From Struthio camelus (Eukaryota > Chordata > Aves > Struthioniformes > Struthionidae), in assembly GCF_040807025.1 (NCBI RefSeq), contig NC_090944.1:122937738-123001737 (forward strand): a stretch of DNA of 64,000 bases, read 5' to 3'. Below are positions 1 through 11,314 of the stretch, in pieces. Position 1 is the first letter of the stretch. Each line of letters opens with the position of its first letter. A model generated the notes under the pieces. That model was given only the letters and a program-made list of their open reading frames with translations. It searched no databases and was not told the DNA's origin. The position numbers and the translations under genes are program-made.

Positions 1-879
1 CAGTAATTTCCTGTCTCCAGCATTTTTCAGTGTTGCATTATGACAACTTGGGTTGGAAACAAGATGCCTCCCACGGTCCTTTTACATTTTTTCTTTCTTC
101 TTTTCTTTTTTTAAGTTAGGAAGGGATGTCACTGATACGATATTGCTCAGCTCTCTTTGGTCACGCAGGTTCTCCCTTCCACCTGAAAATTCACACCTTA
201 ATCTACACTTGCTGCTACTGGACAGTAGCTTAATCCCTTCTGAAGAGAAGGCCAGTCCCTGTGCCATACCTCTTCATATTTGCAAAAAGATGGCCTGGGA
301 GAAGCAATCCCCTCCCTACAGGTACATCGCAGATAGGCGTAGGTTTGTGCCGTCAGCTGGAGCAGTCGGAGAAGCCGCCGCACCCAGCTGCTCCTCTTTA
401 TCTGGGTGTGCAGGAATGGTGTGAGTGTTGCTGGTCCGTTTTGCAGAAAAACAAACAAATCAGACTAAACCAATTCTAAAGGCAGCTTTGGTTACTCTTG
501 TTTCATAATTTTTACTCTGTTTTTATGTTTTTTATTACTCCGAAATAATAATCAAGGGCACTCCCAAAGTTACTGCCTCTAATTCCACACACTGGAGCAC
601 ATTCATCTACCTCCTACATAAGGGGTTAAGATAAGGCGAGACAGTCGCTTGCAGTAAAGGAACCACCACATAGTGACTACGCACAATGTTTTCGCACCCT
701 GTAGCACACATCAGTAATGGTCTGAACGGGGAAGGCAGGGGCCTGGCTAAGATTAGTCTGCGGAGTGAAGAACAGCATATCTGCCTACATGCTCTGCTTC
801 ATACACTAAACTCTCCTCTTTTTCTTCTGCAAGGCTGGTGTACTCAAAATAAAGTTGTGAAAGCAGCTTTCTAGTCCTT

Positions 880-1450
880 CCTCCTCCCTCCCACGCCGTT
901 GCATAGGGAAGAGGAGGGAAACCCCTCGCTAGCAGCCCCGGAGAGCTCCGCCGCCTCCTTCTCTTCCTCCGTTGACCCCAGCCCTCCCACGGGAATCCTG
1001 CAGGGTTATTTCCCACAGTCAACAGCTGCACCTGCACAGATTTTTTTTTTCCCCCTCCTTTAATCTGCCACCCCCGACTCCCAGTGGTGCGGGAACGGTA
1101 TGGCCAGACAGAGACAGCGAAGGCATGCAGGCCTGGCCTGCGTTTCCCCTCCCACGAGCGAGGCCGACCCGCGAGCGCGGCTGCCCACGACTGCCCACGC
1201 CGCCGACGTTCGTCGCGCCGATACCTGACTCCAGCAGCACCGAGCGCGCGAGCGGCCCCTTGTTCTCCCCAACCCTGACCCCCTTGACTGCTTCTCCCTG
1301 TGGTCGGGCAGCAAAAAGACTTCAAGAAACAACCGAGGAAAAGGGACTCAGCTGGTAGGAGCGGTTCAGGCCCTCTCCGTACCGCTGGGGGCTCGGCAGG
1401 CAGCCCCAGCCTCGGCAGCAGCGGCTCTTGCGCACCCCCCCCCCCCCCCG
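880..1450. promoter_or_regulatory. CpG-rich stretch inside the FOXN2 intron (possible intragenic CpG island)
   Basis: CpG is visibly concentrated at about 1130-1280, with runs such as GACGTTCGTCGCGCCG, against CpG-poor flanks. The stretch ends in a run of 15 C at 1435-1449. Several overlapping open frames occur on both strands, as expected in GC-rich DNA, and none resembles a known protein. It could be an alternative promoter, the start of a noncoding transcript, or an unmethylated intronic regulatory element. I see no TATA box and no convincing donor; the best is a weak plus-strand CTG|GTAGGA near 1354. Confidence 0.5.
1435..1449. repeat. Homopolymer run of 15 C
   Basis: A C15 run closes the CpG-rich stretch. 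It is a simple repeat, prone to length error in sequencing. Confidence 0.95.
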
Positions 1451-1626
1451 CCTTGGGAAATCGAGCTAGGCCAAGCACTGAAAAGACCCTAGGGAACAAT
1501 CTTACATGGACTAAAGGTTTATCAGGCAACAGGCATCTCTCTCCTGTTTCTACAGCTTTATAGATCAGACCCACTCTTTGCCTGAAGGCTGGAACAGCCC
1601 TACACATTGCTTACCTGTCTCTTGCC

Positions 1627-1710
1627 AAAAAGAAAAGAAAGGGAAAGAAAGGAAGAGAAGAAAGGGAAAGGGAAAGAAAGGAAGAGAAGAAAGGGAAAGG
1701 GAAAGAAAGA
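1627..1710. repeat. 84-nt uninterrupted purine tract with a 29-bp tandem unit
   Basis: All bases from 1627 to 1710 on the plus strand are A or G. Within it, the block beginning GGAAAGAAAGGAAGAGAAGA at 1642 recurs at 1671, a period of 29 bp. Polypurine tracts of this length with internal mirror-like symmetry can form triplex (H-) DNA. Open frames through it are low-complexity artefacts. Confidence 0.9.
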
Positions 1711-4700
1711 CAAAAAAACCCAAACCACCTACCAGGAGAAAGAAAGGGAGATCTGTTAAGATATTCAAGCTCTGTCCCTCTGTGACCTCCAGAGGAGACA
1801 GGGTCAGAGCCACAGCTACGCCAGCAGTGGAACGCTAAACTGACGGAAATCATGCTTGACGGGGATGCAGCTCCTGCCTCCTCACACTTTTTGCCATTAG
1901 TATTGATTAAAACAAACAAACCCACCCATGAACCCCAAACCCACGACTGAAAAAGTCTAGCAAAGAGCAGGGATAGTACCTTTAGGCTTCCAAGTCCAAC
2001 CTGCTTTTCAGTCCTTGTCCTCTGCAGCTGCTATATACCAGACACTGCTCTCTCGAAAGAAGAAAAATTCCCATGGCAATCCTCTCTCTCCCTGACCCGA
2101 GTCTCTGTGACACTGCTTAAGCGGCAAAAAGCGTTATCTAAATCTACGGAGGATCGCTGCCCCACAGTCGCACCTCCAGATTTCAGAGGGGCACCAAGGC
2201 CAGGACAGGTACCCCGGCATGCAGGCAGGTGTCTTAGGGACCAGCCCCTACGTCCCCGCTCCCCTTGCTTTTCACCAGCTTCGGTCCCAACCCCGATAAC
2301 CACAGCAGCATTGCAAACTTTATTGTCTGAATCACTACAGACACAGGCTCAACTGCAGCTGCAATAAGGTATTTCGGCTCCGAAGCCTGCCATCGTCAGT
2401 AAACCTTAACAAAGAACTTATATATAACAGCATCACAGTTAAGTCCAAACAAAAAGGGTGATGTACAGTTTAGCGGAGCACAGATCTGACGTACATACAT
2501 CCTGTTTCCACTGTACGAGAAGTTCCTCTTGCAGCCTGCAACGCTGCTTTAAAAGACACCTCAAAGTAGTTTCCCTTCAGTACCCTTCGACTAATTAAAT
2601 TATATCACCACGAGTGTGTTAAAACACAGCTTCTTCAATCCGCTGTCACCAAGGGCAGAGGAAGGAGAAGTCTTCTCCCCCTCCGCAGACACCGGAGGAC
2701 ACACGCGCTCCCACTTCTCCAAAGCGGTGGGAAGACAGCCTGGGCTCACATTACCAACAGCTCAGGAGCAGCCCGGAGAAAGGAAACGCTGCCATGGCAA
2801 CACAAACCGGCCTGTAATTTGAGGCCGTGTACCAGGCACTTCACCGTCCTTTAACTGCACAACTTTCAGTATCAGTCCGTCCAGTTTTCAAGCTTGGGGA
2901 GCAGGGGGGGAAGACCTACCATACAGTATTTTCTCATGATCCAAACAATGTCAGTCTTCCCTCAATATAGACTGCGTTCCTGAAAGGCTGAAATCTCCCG
3001 TGACAGGCACGGCAATATAAGCGCAGACAGAACAACTATCCATGGCTATGCCTACAAGAAGATGGAGCGCAGCCCAAGACAGACAGAGCTTTAGCGCAAA
3101 AGAGTTGGTGCTGAGCAATCAGCACCCACACTACACATGTTTTGGAGGTGCACCCTGCAGCGCGAACTGAAGCGTGGTAAGTGGGCAAATTCAAGAGATT
3201 CACTTCAGAAGTGCGCTCCCAGTCCAAACCAGAACGTGAACACAGGCTAGTCATCAACTCCAACGCAGCGGGACGCTCGGCAGATCAGGAGGTCTCCAGA
3301 ACCAGGGAGAACAAAATAGTGTCTCCGGCAAACGTCAGCACTCTTCTTGCTTTGCTGTCACACCTCCAGGAGATGATTTCACAGCTGATGGCTGGCTGGC
3401 AGCAATAGCCAGCTAAGCATCAAAACGCAAACCAGATCACAGGAGAGCACGCATAGGACACAGAGCCCCCTTCGGACATGGACATTCTTCCAGCATGAGA
3501 GTCGGACTTATTTGTCAAGGTTTTAAAACCCTGTTCCTTTGTCTGATGATGCAGAGTAAAACACACTTTGCTGATGCAATGTGCCACAAGCCTCCCTTCT
3601 ACCTTAAGCGCTCAGGATAGAAGAGAACTGACTACTCCTTCAAGACAAAAATAAGATGTCAGTAAGAAAGAAAAAATGGAAGAAGATATAAAATTATCTT
3701 GTCATCTGCGAAAAGCACACAGAGGCATCTGTAGCACGTGGTTACAGGCAACGCCAACAGCAAAACAAGCTCGTAAGCTACAACCACTCGCTGTAAGAAG
3801 TCACATCTTCGCAGCCCAGTGGACGTCTGAGGCCTCCTAAACAAGGAGCATCAACAACGATCACTACGGCAAAACCCAGCAATGCGGCCTTCAGCCAAAG
3901 AGGCCTGAAGCATCCAAACGATCCACCACATCAGTATTTCTGTAGTCTGTGGCAGGGGCTTATTTTGCATGAAGAATCTGGAGCGGTACCTCCATTTGAA
4001 CCCTTTCCAAGCAGGGCAGAGGGGAAAGATTTACCCACTGCTTGTCGGAAATGTGAGAGCTTCTCAAAAGTTTCAAGAGAGATTGCTTTTTTGTTAAATG
4101 CAGTTTCTGTTCTTAAAAACTAGAGAGCTCTGCAGTCTCTAGAGCCTAGGCAAAATGCTGACAGAGCCTATCAGCATCACCTTGCTGGTAATAGTTGCAA
4201 CTCTTGCGTACTTTGTTTCTCCAGTAGAGGAGAATCAGTAAATCATCCTTTTACTTTCCTTCACCCATCCTAAACCCACTAATACTGGTAGAGTCACTAG
4301 GGTAAGAAAAGGATCACACAGTCTGAAATTCATGCTGCCCATATGCCAAGACATTAGGTTGGACTGGTAACTCTTAAACCGTAGGGGCTTCCAGACTGGA
4401 AATGACTGAATTTTAAGAGCGCTTAAGGAGTCACTGCCTTGACTCAAGCAATCCAGAGCCCCAGGCTCTCTAATCCATTTTAATGTTCCTGTTGAGGTCC
4501 CTGTGCTCTGTGGAAAGCTTTACATGGATCCGTGGGTCCCACGAGTTGTGCATCTCAGACTCACTTCATAGGGCAGGGGCGGTCATTCCTGCACAAAGAC
4601 AGAACTGAAGTTGATATTCATCCAACAGCCAGGTTCAGAGGCAACAGGAATCCGATCACCTCAAGCGTTTTTAGCAGCCTCAATGAGCAGTCAAAGCAGT

Positions 4701-6412
4701 AACCCATACCCTGTTTTAAGAGGTTTCCCTTCCCCCATCCCCATTTCTTCTCCCGAAATTTGTAGCTTCCTTCCTTGACAAAGCTACCCGCTTCTTCCAG
4801 TGCGCATTTACCACATGTGGCCCTGTGCAATCATGCATTCAGAGACCTGTTTCATTCACACAGGTACAGCTTATAGCATTTCATTGGTAGCATCAGAGCA
4901 TCTGGAATCGACCAAGAGTCAGCCCCAACATTCAGCAGGACTCTGCTACGTGGTAGCTACTAGACTTGCCACAGAGCAGTAAGAAGCTGAGCGAATAGGT
5001 GATGTTCAGTCTTTCAGCGCAACGCAGCTCTTACTGATGCCCGCTGAGCTGCCCGCTATACATCTAGGACGTCTATATCCAGAGGCTGTCAAACATACCA
5101 GACACTACATGCATTTCTGATAAGCCTGATACATGCTATTCTGATAGCCTGTTATCATTTAGGCTAACATTCAAGCACTCAGATTCAGGATTTGTTTGGT
5201 TTTTTTGGTATGTTTTTCAAGTCAGAGCTGGCTTCTTGAGAAGCAGGATGCGAAAGAAGTCACTCGGAAAATCATTTAAGTCAGTAGAAGAAATAATTTA
5301 TACAGAAAAGAGTATCCTTGAGTTAAGAAGGGGATCTTTACATGCAGCTTGTGTCAGAGACTGTACCATACAGAGATACACACCCTTTCCACAAAAACAG
5401 CAACATTACAACAGAGGCTAAAGCAAAATAGACTATTAAGTGCAAGAATTAAGACAGTTATTTGAAAGCTGGAACTGCATTAAGTGTAAGGGAAGGTCAC
5501 AAGTGAAAGTCAGGTTAGTGTTCAAGACAGCTTTCAGATTGAGAAGCACACCCTATCTCAGGGCCTCTAATTTTCCTGCAAGAATTCAGATGTTTTTCTT
5601 ATAGCAGAGGAAAGTTCTTGTTTTCCCCCTTTTTAATGGGACAGCAGATGTCGACAGCGAATGAATGAGAAAGCTTAGGTATATGAGAGCACAAAACAGG
5701 AAAGACAGTCAAATACAATTTGAGCAGAATTTATCTCACAACGAATGGAGCCTGTAAGTAAGAATTTCTGGCATCAATGAGTTCAGCAAAGCACTGAGGA
5801 AATTAGAATATACCTGAATTAAAGGTAAGCCTACGTCATCTTAGTTTGACCTAGTTTGTCCTGACAGAACACGAATCAGGAATCTTGACGTTCTGCCGCT
5901 ACGCTGCCTTGTGAATCACAACAATGCTACTAATGGGCCTTAGTGCTGGAGAATCCTGGCCTTTTTTTGTTGCAGGAGGTAAAAAGTCTTTGTTGAAGGC
6001 AGCAGAGAAAGAGGGAAAAGGATTTCCTCCTGGCTCTGTCTAGGTTATGCAAGCGAGCACAGTGAACAAATGCTCCAAACCAGCTGAGAAGGGAGCCAGT
6101 GCTACAGTTACCATATGGACTTGGGTCTAGCTGTGTAAATACAGTGTATCTTTAAGCTAATATACCCCACATGTGACTACATCTGCATCCAACTGGCCAA
6201 ATCCACACGGTACTGTGCCACACCACGTTAGCTGATACCCAAGCTGGTAAGCTATTTGCTATCCCTGCAAACTATTTAATTTCACAGTATGACTGTAGTC
6301 ATAGCTATGCTAAAAAAAGCAGTGAAGAAGGAACATGCCCAGAAATTTTGGCATGTAAGAATACAGAGAGCACCAGTTTAAGCCATTAAGAAGGATCAGC
6401 CCTTTCAATCCA

Positions 6413-6437
6413 ACACACACACACACACACACACACA
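6413..6437. repeat. (AC)n microsatellite
   Basis: 25 nt of uninterrupted AC repeat in the FOXN2 intron. Confidence 0.97.
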
Positions 6438-7625
6438 TTATTTTGTTTGAGAACAGCCAGTGGCAGCAAAATATAATTATCCCTTTTATATAGGCCAGTC
6501 GGTATAGATGTATTTGTGCTTTCTTTTTTCCTTTAAACAGTAAGACCAGTAGAAAAGGAAGAAACTTTAAAAGTAGGAGCACTATAGCAGCACAGGCTGT
6601 AATCCAAATTCTTGCAGGCAAGGCAATGCCAGTCATTTTAGACCTCGCTCATAACTCCCGTTGGCTTCTGTGCCCTCCAGCCTGTCCTTCGCACTTTATT
6701 GCCTCCCTTAGCCCTTGTCTGCCTTCTCTTCCTCAGTCCTCTGTGTAGGCGTCATGCGTCTCACTTAATTTTTCATGTTATTCCTGTGACAGAGAATGAC
6801 TCTGTGTGTGTATTCACATGCATGTGGAGGTGGAAGGAAAGGGAAGAGAAACAGAGAGTCCCCACGACCCCCAGCCTGGCATCTCGCACCACAGCGATCA
6901 CAGGATGGAAAACACTCCTTCCACTATGGGGTAGAGCAACATGCTCACTGTAGATACAACTTCCAGAGTTTTAATTGCCACGTTAACAGACCTCTATTGA
7001 ACACGTGCAGGACAACTATTCAAAAGCTTATGAGCAAGCCAGGTACAGCTGTATGATTACTCCAACAACAGCCCCTTGTCAGAGTTACCCTAACAATACG
7101 TCCTCCCTAGCCGTAAGGGAGCCCCATGCCAATTCCAAATCCCACAGGTGGTACAGTTTACAATTTTTTTTCTTTTTTAAACAGAAATATATTTTCTGTC
7201 CATGCTAATATTATTTTCTTCATCCTCAAATAAATGAGTTTCTCAAACTAAAAACAAAGATTCAGCAAAAAGACCTCTTAAGACAGACATCTAAAATTTC
7301 AGGCTGAATGCCACAGCCTGACAAAATTATAAATAAGTGCAAGCAAGGTCTCTTACAGTAACATGTTAGCCAGCTTTAGAAAGGATGTGTCACAGCTAAC
7401 TCCACCCCAGTCAGTACTAAATAAAAACACAGGATGACAAAAATCTCTTTGTAATTTGTCAGAAGTGGCATTTCTAAATCATCTGCAGTTGCAAATGAAG
7501 CGTTGAAGTCATATGATTTCAACACACAACTGTTTCATACATAGAAAAAAAAATTCTTAAGAACAGCAGCGTCTTCCTCATCGCCCCATCAACTTCAAAC
7601 TTATTAACACTTTCTTCCGCCCAAG

Positions 7626-7634
7626 TCTTACCTT
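7626..7634 (-). promoter_or_regulatory. Splice donor of the FOXN2 coding exon (phase 0)
   Basis: On the minus strand the exon ends AAG and the intron opens GTAAGA at 7631. The cut falls after codon 179 (Lys) in phase 0, immediately before wing 1 of the forkhead domain. Reading through would append 17 unrelated residues and then a stop, giving a truncated 196-residue product without the wings. No exon for wing 1 (expected GKGSLWC-like) was found at 1-7600. Confidence 0.92.
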
Positions 7635-8168
7635 GCCATGGCTTCTCTCCACCTTTCGGAAACATTTGTTCAAGGAAAGGTTGTGTCGGACAGAGTTCTT
7701 CCACCCTGTAGGTGCTGTGGCAAAGTAGGGGAAGCGCTCCAGAATCCAGCTGTAAATTTCTTTGACTGGTAAGCTCTTATTTGGAGAATGTTCAATAGCC
7801 ATATAAATGAGAAGGCTGAAAGAGTAAGGGGGTTTGGAAGTGGCTGATTTTTTTTCTGGATTCTGGTAGCAAGAAGGTGAGAAGGATGGCACGCTATCAC
7901 CCTCAATGTCATATAAAGGGCTAACAATCGGAAGACCCTCACTTCCAAGACTGAAGTTTGTTAGAAGATTAGTACTTTCATGCAGCCAGTTCAAATTTGT
8001 GAGCTCATCATCTGTCGAATCGCTGTCCACTACAGTGGCCTTCGGCCTACCAGCATCAACTGCTTCGGGCAAACTTCCCATTCTGTGAAACTGTCTTAAT
8101 CCTGCAGCTCTTTCTGCTCCTGGTGTTTCAGCTTTCTTATCTGGAGTCATTCCAGTGACTGGACCCAT
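7632..8168 (-). CDS. FOXN2: FOXN2 forkhead transcription factor, first coding exon (residues 1-179, partial gene)
   Basis: This exon encodes the N-terminal 179 residues of a nuclear, sequence-specific DNA-binding protein of the forkhead N2/N3 group. Residues 54-75 hold the acidic [11 protein letters not shown] block shared by FOXN2 and FOXN3. Residues 76-90 ([15 protein letters not shown]) favour FOXN2. The forkhead domain begins near residue 111 with [18 protein letters not shown] (helix 1); helix 2 is about 134-143, and the recognition helix [16 protein letters not shown] is 155-170. The exon ends at HGK, before wing 1, so the wings and C-terminus (about 250 further residues in the human protein) lie left of the window. 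The start is well supported: an in-frame TAA directly precedes the ATG, and a splice acceptor lies 14 nt upstream. The reading frame continues past the donor to 7578, but that tail is intronic. FOXN3 is the main alternative and fits less well. Its upstream neighbourhood in other vertebrates (FBXO11, MSH6) is not reached here. Confidence 0.96.
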
Positions 8169-8182
8169 TTAGTTTTATTGGT

Positions 8183-8206
8183 CTGCAATAAAGAAAACAA
8201 TTAGAA
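8183..8206 (-). promoter_or_regulatory. Splice acceptor of the FOXN2 coding exon
   Basis: On the minus strand a T-rich tract, TTGTTTTCTTTATTGCAG, ends at position 8183, and the exon begins at 8182 with 14 nt of 5' untranslated sequence. A CTAAT at 8204-8200 is a plausible branch site about 18 nt from the AG. The acceptor lies where the FOXN2 start codon needs it, so the exon is 7632-8182. Confidence 0.88.
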
Positions 8207-8685
8207 ATCAATGTAAACTTTAAAAATGCTATTCTGTTGCAACCCACCAAACCATCAAAACCCAATAGGAAGGCAATGCTGTACCATCCCCATACTGTAC
8301 AATAATAATATTATCGCTGATTGAGAGCCAGCATCCAAGAGAGCCCTTGGGGTAACCTTATGAGCACTAGTTAACTCTCCCCAGTTTATAACTTATTACG
8401 TTAAGCACTTGGAAACTGCTACACCTATTTTTAGATTCCAATTTGGATACAAGAAGAATAGCTATTTTGATGTCACCATCTAAAAAATTTGAAAAGGAGC
8501 TTAACAGGTTGGCTCTAATCCATTCAGTCCCCACATTAGTTGTTTAATTATACTCAGTATACTGTAAATTAACCCTATCTAAAAGGGTTTGATTTAGGTC
8601 CCTAAAGAAGAAAAAACAACTTGCAGAACTTAAATCACTGTAAAAGTGAGTTTATGGCCTCAGAGCAAATTAAGTCATTACAACT

Positions 8686-8711
8686 CCCCCCCCCCCCCCA
8701 CACACACACAA
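8686..8711. repeat. C14 run followed by (AC)n
   Basis: Fourteen C at 8686-8699, then AC repeat to 8711; a compound simple repeat. Confidence 0.95.
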
Positions 8712-9057
8712 ATGTCACAGTCATTCCAAAGTACTCCCTCTCTTTTCTGCCAGGGGAGGACTTGGCCAGCTGATCAGTTCAGCTAGTTCCTGCACAACTG
8801 CTCAGCTTTAAAAAGAAAGATGCAGCCCTTGCTCTCCCTCCTCTAAGCATTGTTGCTTTAAGCCAGATTCTTTTGCAGAACTGGGTAGCATCAGTCAGAG
8901 GAACACTTAAACCAGCAGAACTGAGGCTGGTGTAATCAGCCCTGAACAGGAAAGCATGATCAGCTGAGACAGCAACTCAGATTTGTCACAGCCATTATGT
9001 CTGACCACACGCTTTACATTTTTGCCTAGATTTAAAATATTAAAATATTTTATAAAA

Positions 9058-9092
9058 ACACACACACACACACACACACACACTATATATAT
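9058..9092. repeat. (AC)13 followed by (TA)n microsatellite
   Basis: AC repeat 9058-9083 joined to an alternating TA tract to 9092. Confidence 0.96.
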
Positions 9093-11277
9093 ACAAGCAT
9101 GTATGTATATCTGCCACCCAGAAGGCACAGTCTGGCAATCCATCCTATAGAAGAATTACACAAATAAAAATTATTTTCTTGCTTGCATAGTTTTAAAAGG
9201 GGTCATCTAGCAAACTGTGTTATGCTGACAACTGTTTTTTCTGCAGATGTAACCATGTTTGAGCTTCTCTGCACTTAAAGCTTTGCAAACAGTTGTATAA
9301 GAAGCACAGGCCAACAGAACCACTTTACAGATGTGGCTACATCAGCATGCTACAAATGCAAGGCACTCCTACTATGGATGCAGTTTATCGGCAAAGCTGA
9401 GGAAAAAAAGAAAACAGCTCCTTGTCCCAGTATTTGTGATATTATTACGGGAGGATGCTCCTGCTCCAATAACTCAACTGCAGAAGAGAGAACAGACTAG
9501 GATCTGATGATTGATATGATCTGTGACGTGATTTTCGTATCACATCTTACTAGACAGTTCTGTGCAACTTACTGCGTGTTTCCTTGTATGAGCTTTTATA
9601 GTACTTTCTGTAAACGCATGGTTTAGGGCACTTGTACCTTCTCCCACAAAGGAAGTGGGGGCAAGCAACTGGTCAGCTTTGCTGCAAAGGTCTTGCTCTC
9701 TCATCTGCAAAATCATATTGACATCTGGTTCCAATTTGGTAAGCCCATCATACACATATTCAGCAGTTCTTGCTACAACCGTTGCCTCAACCTGGTTGAA
9801 AGCTTGGTGAAGTTCTCCAGTAGACTCCTTTATCTAACTCCTGATTAGCAAGGGCACACAATTCTGGGCAATCACAGAAAGAAAAATATCCCCCAGCCCC
9901 AAAGAGGCGCTAGAATCTCTAAGTGCTTAACGACTTAACGGTGCCCTTTTCCTTTAGCATTACCATTTTTGGCAGTTTGCGGCTTGTCATTTCTAGTAGC
10001 TTGAGCAGTAAGGCAGACTTTGTCCTCTTTCAAGGACAAATTAGGAGATTTATTAGCCCCTCGATTTTCCTTATTCCAGAGAACTAGAGTGCCGTGAGAG
10101 GTGAAGGACTACTATGGCGACATAAAAACGTAGAACAGCTCCAGCTGAGGAATACATCCACTTTACACTCCCTAAGAGAAGTCACAAGTCAGAGCACAGC
10201 CAGCACGACGCCAGGCGCTGCTGGACACCCAGGCCTACCGCATCCACCCCGCAGGGCACGAGCAAGTCACCTCGAGACACAGCTCCTCCTCCTCCAGAAA
10301 ATGGATGGTGTTTCCTATGTGCAAATTCTTCTCCTCCCTTCACCCATTCTTCCTCACCAGCTATTTTAAAGATTTGTCATCTCCAATCCCTTTTGTCAGA
10401 GGACTATTTGATCTGGAGCAAGAGAAGATCAAGATCCTACAGCAGGTGACGTGTTACCTGGTTGTGCCGAGCAAGCTGCGGAGCAATTTCTCCGTGTTTT
10501 TCAGAAAACAAAATCCCCTCAAGAAAGCCCATCGCTCCCGTTCTACCAGAGGAGTTGCTGGAGCAGGGCACAACTAGGAAGGGAAAGTTGCCCTCTTCAA
10601 ATCAACCCGCCAGTGGCCACACCATGGTCTGGGCTGCAGCAGCCAGCAGAAACCCTTTCCGAGAACAAAAATGATCATTTCCCTACAGCCCTCATCCTAG
10701 GCAGGGCCGTTTTGGGCAATCTGACCTCTAATTTTAACAACAATATCTGCACCTATGCTTACTAGTGCTACTACTGCTGGAAACCATCCCCAAATTTTCT
10801 ATTTATGTGCAGGGAGCGGCATGATTAACTACCAGCTCAGTCATTAAAAAATTCAAAGCAAACTAAACTGCTCAAATAGCTTGTCAAAAATAACTTTGCT
10901 CTCCCCGCAGTTTACTTCTCCCTCAAGCCATCAGAACAGATTTATATTGGCAGTCAGTGAATGCTCGCTTTAAACAGATCAATTCATACATATGTCTAAA
11001 CTATTTACTTTTTGAATCCTTTCTTAAATTAAGAAAACAAGCAAACAAGAAAAAGACTAATGACATAATTCATTAAGTGAGACAAATCCAAATCCCGCTG
11101 CAATATGAATTTCACCATTTTCTTTATAACGAGGAACTTTACTTCCTTGTTCTGTTGCTCTTTAGCCAGCTATGTACTAGTTTACACTACTCAGCTGTAT
11201 AGTAGTAATTTTAGCACCCAGTTCACATTACATGAAAGATCCCTTTGCGAATCTTCAGCCAGCAGAGCAGACCAAAA

Positions 11278-11314
11278 GCATGCGTGCGCGCGCACACACA
11301 CACACACACACACA
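11278..11314. repeat. Alternating purine-pyrimidine tract (GC/TG then AC), Z-DNA prone
   Basis: 37 nt of strict purine-pyrimidine alternation: a GCATGCGTGCGCGCGC segment followed by (AC)n. CG and CA alternation is the classic Z-DNA-forming composition. Confidence 0.93.

Larger units (their letters stand above)
1..7631 (-). other. FOXN2 intron following the first coding exon (partial, runs off the left edge)
   Basis: No further forkhead exon could be found in this stretch on the minus strand, so the next FOXN2 exon is beyond the window. The intron contains a CpG-rich stretch at about 880-1450, a polypurine tandem repeat at 1627-1710 and an AC dinucleotide tract at 6413-6437. A short imperfect direct repeat of about 23 bp lies at 5108-5151. 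The rest is ordinary AT-leaning intron without coding signal. Confidence 0.85.

Noticed and set aside
753..1607. Minus-strand open frame of 284 codons
   Set aside because: It covers the intronic CpG-rich stretch and a C15 run; Arg/Gly/Pro-rich with overlapping frames on the other strand and no recognisable family.
1578..1925. Open frames rich in Lys/Glu/Arg or Phe/Leu/Ser
   Set aside because: They are translations of the polypurine repeat.
6413..6437. Short repeats considered as a CRISPR array, here and at other simple-repeat sites
   Set aside because: These are dinucleotide microsatellites without unique spacers, and the DNA is vertebrate.
7578..7631. Continuation of the FOXN2 reading frame past codon 179
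   Set aside because: A consensus donor GTAAGA follows codon 179 exactly where the family has an intron before wing 1, so these codons are intronic in the normal product.
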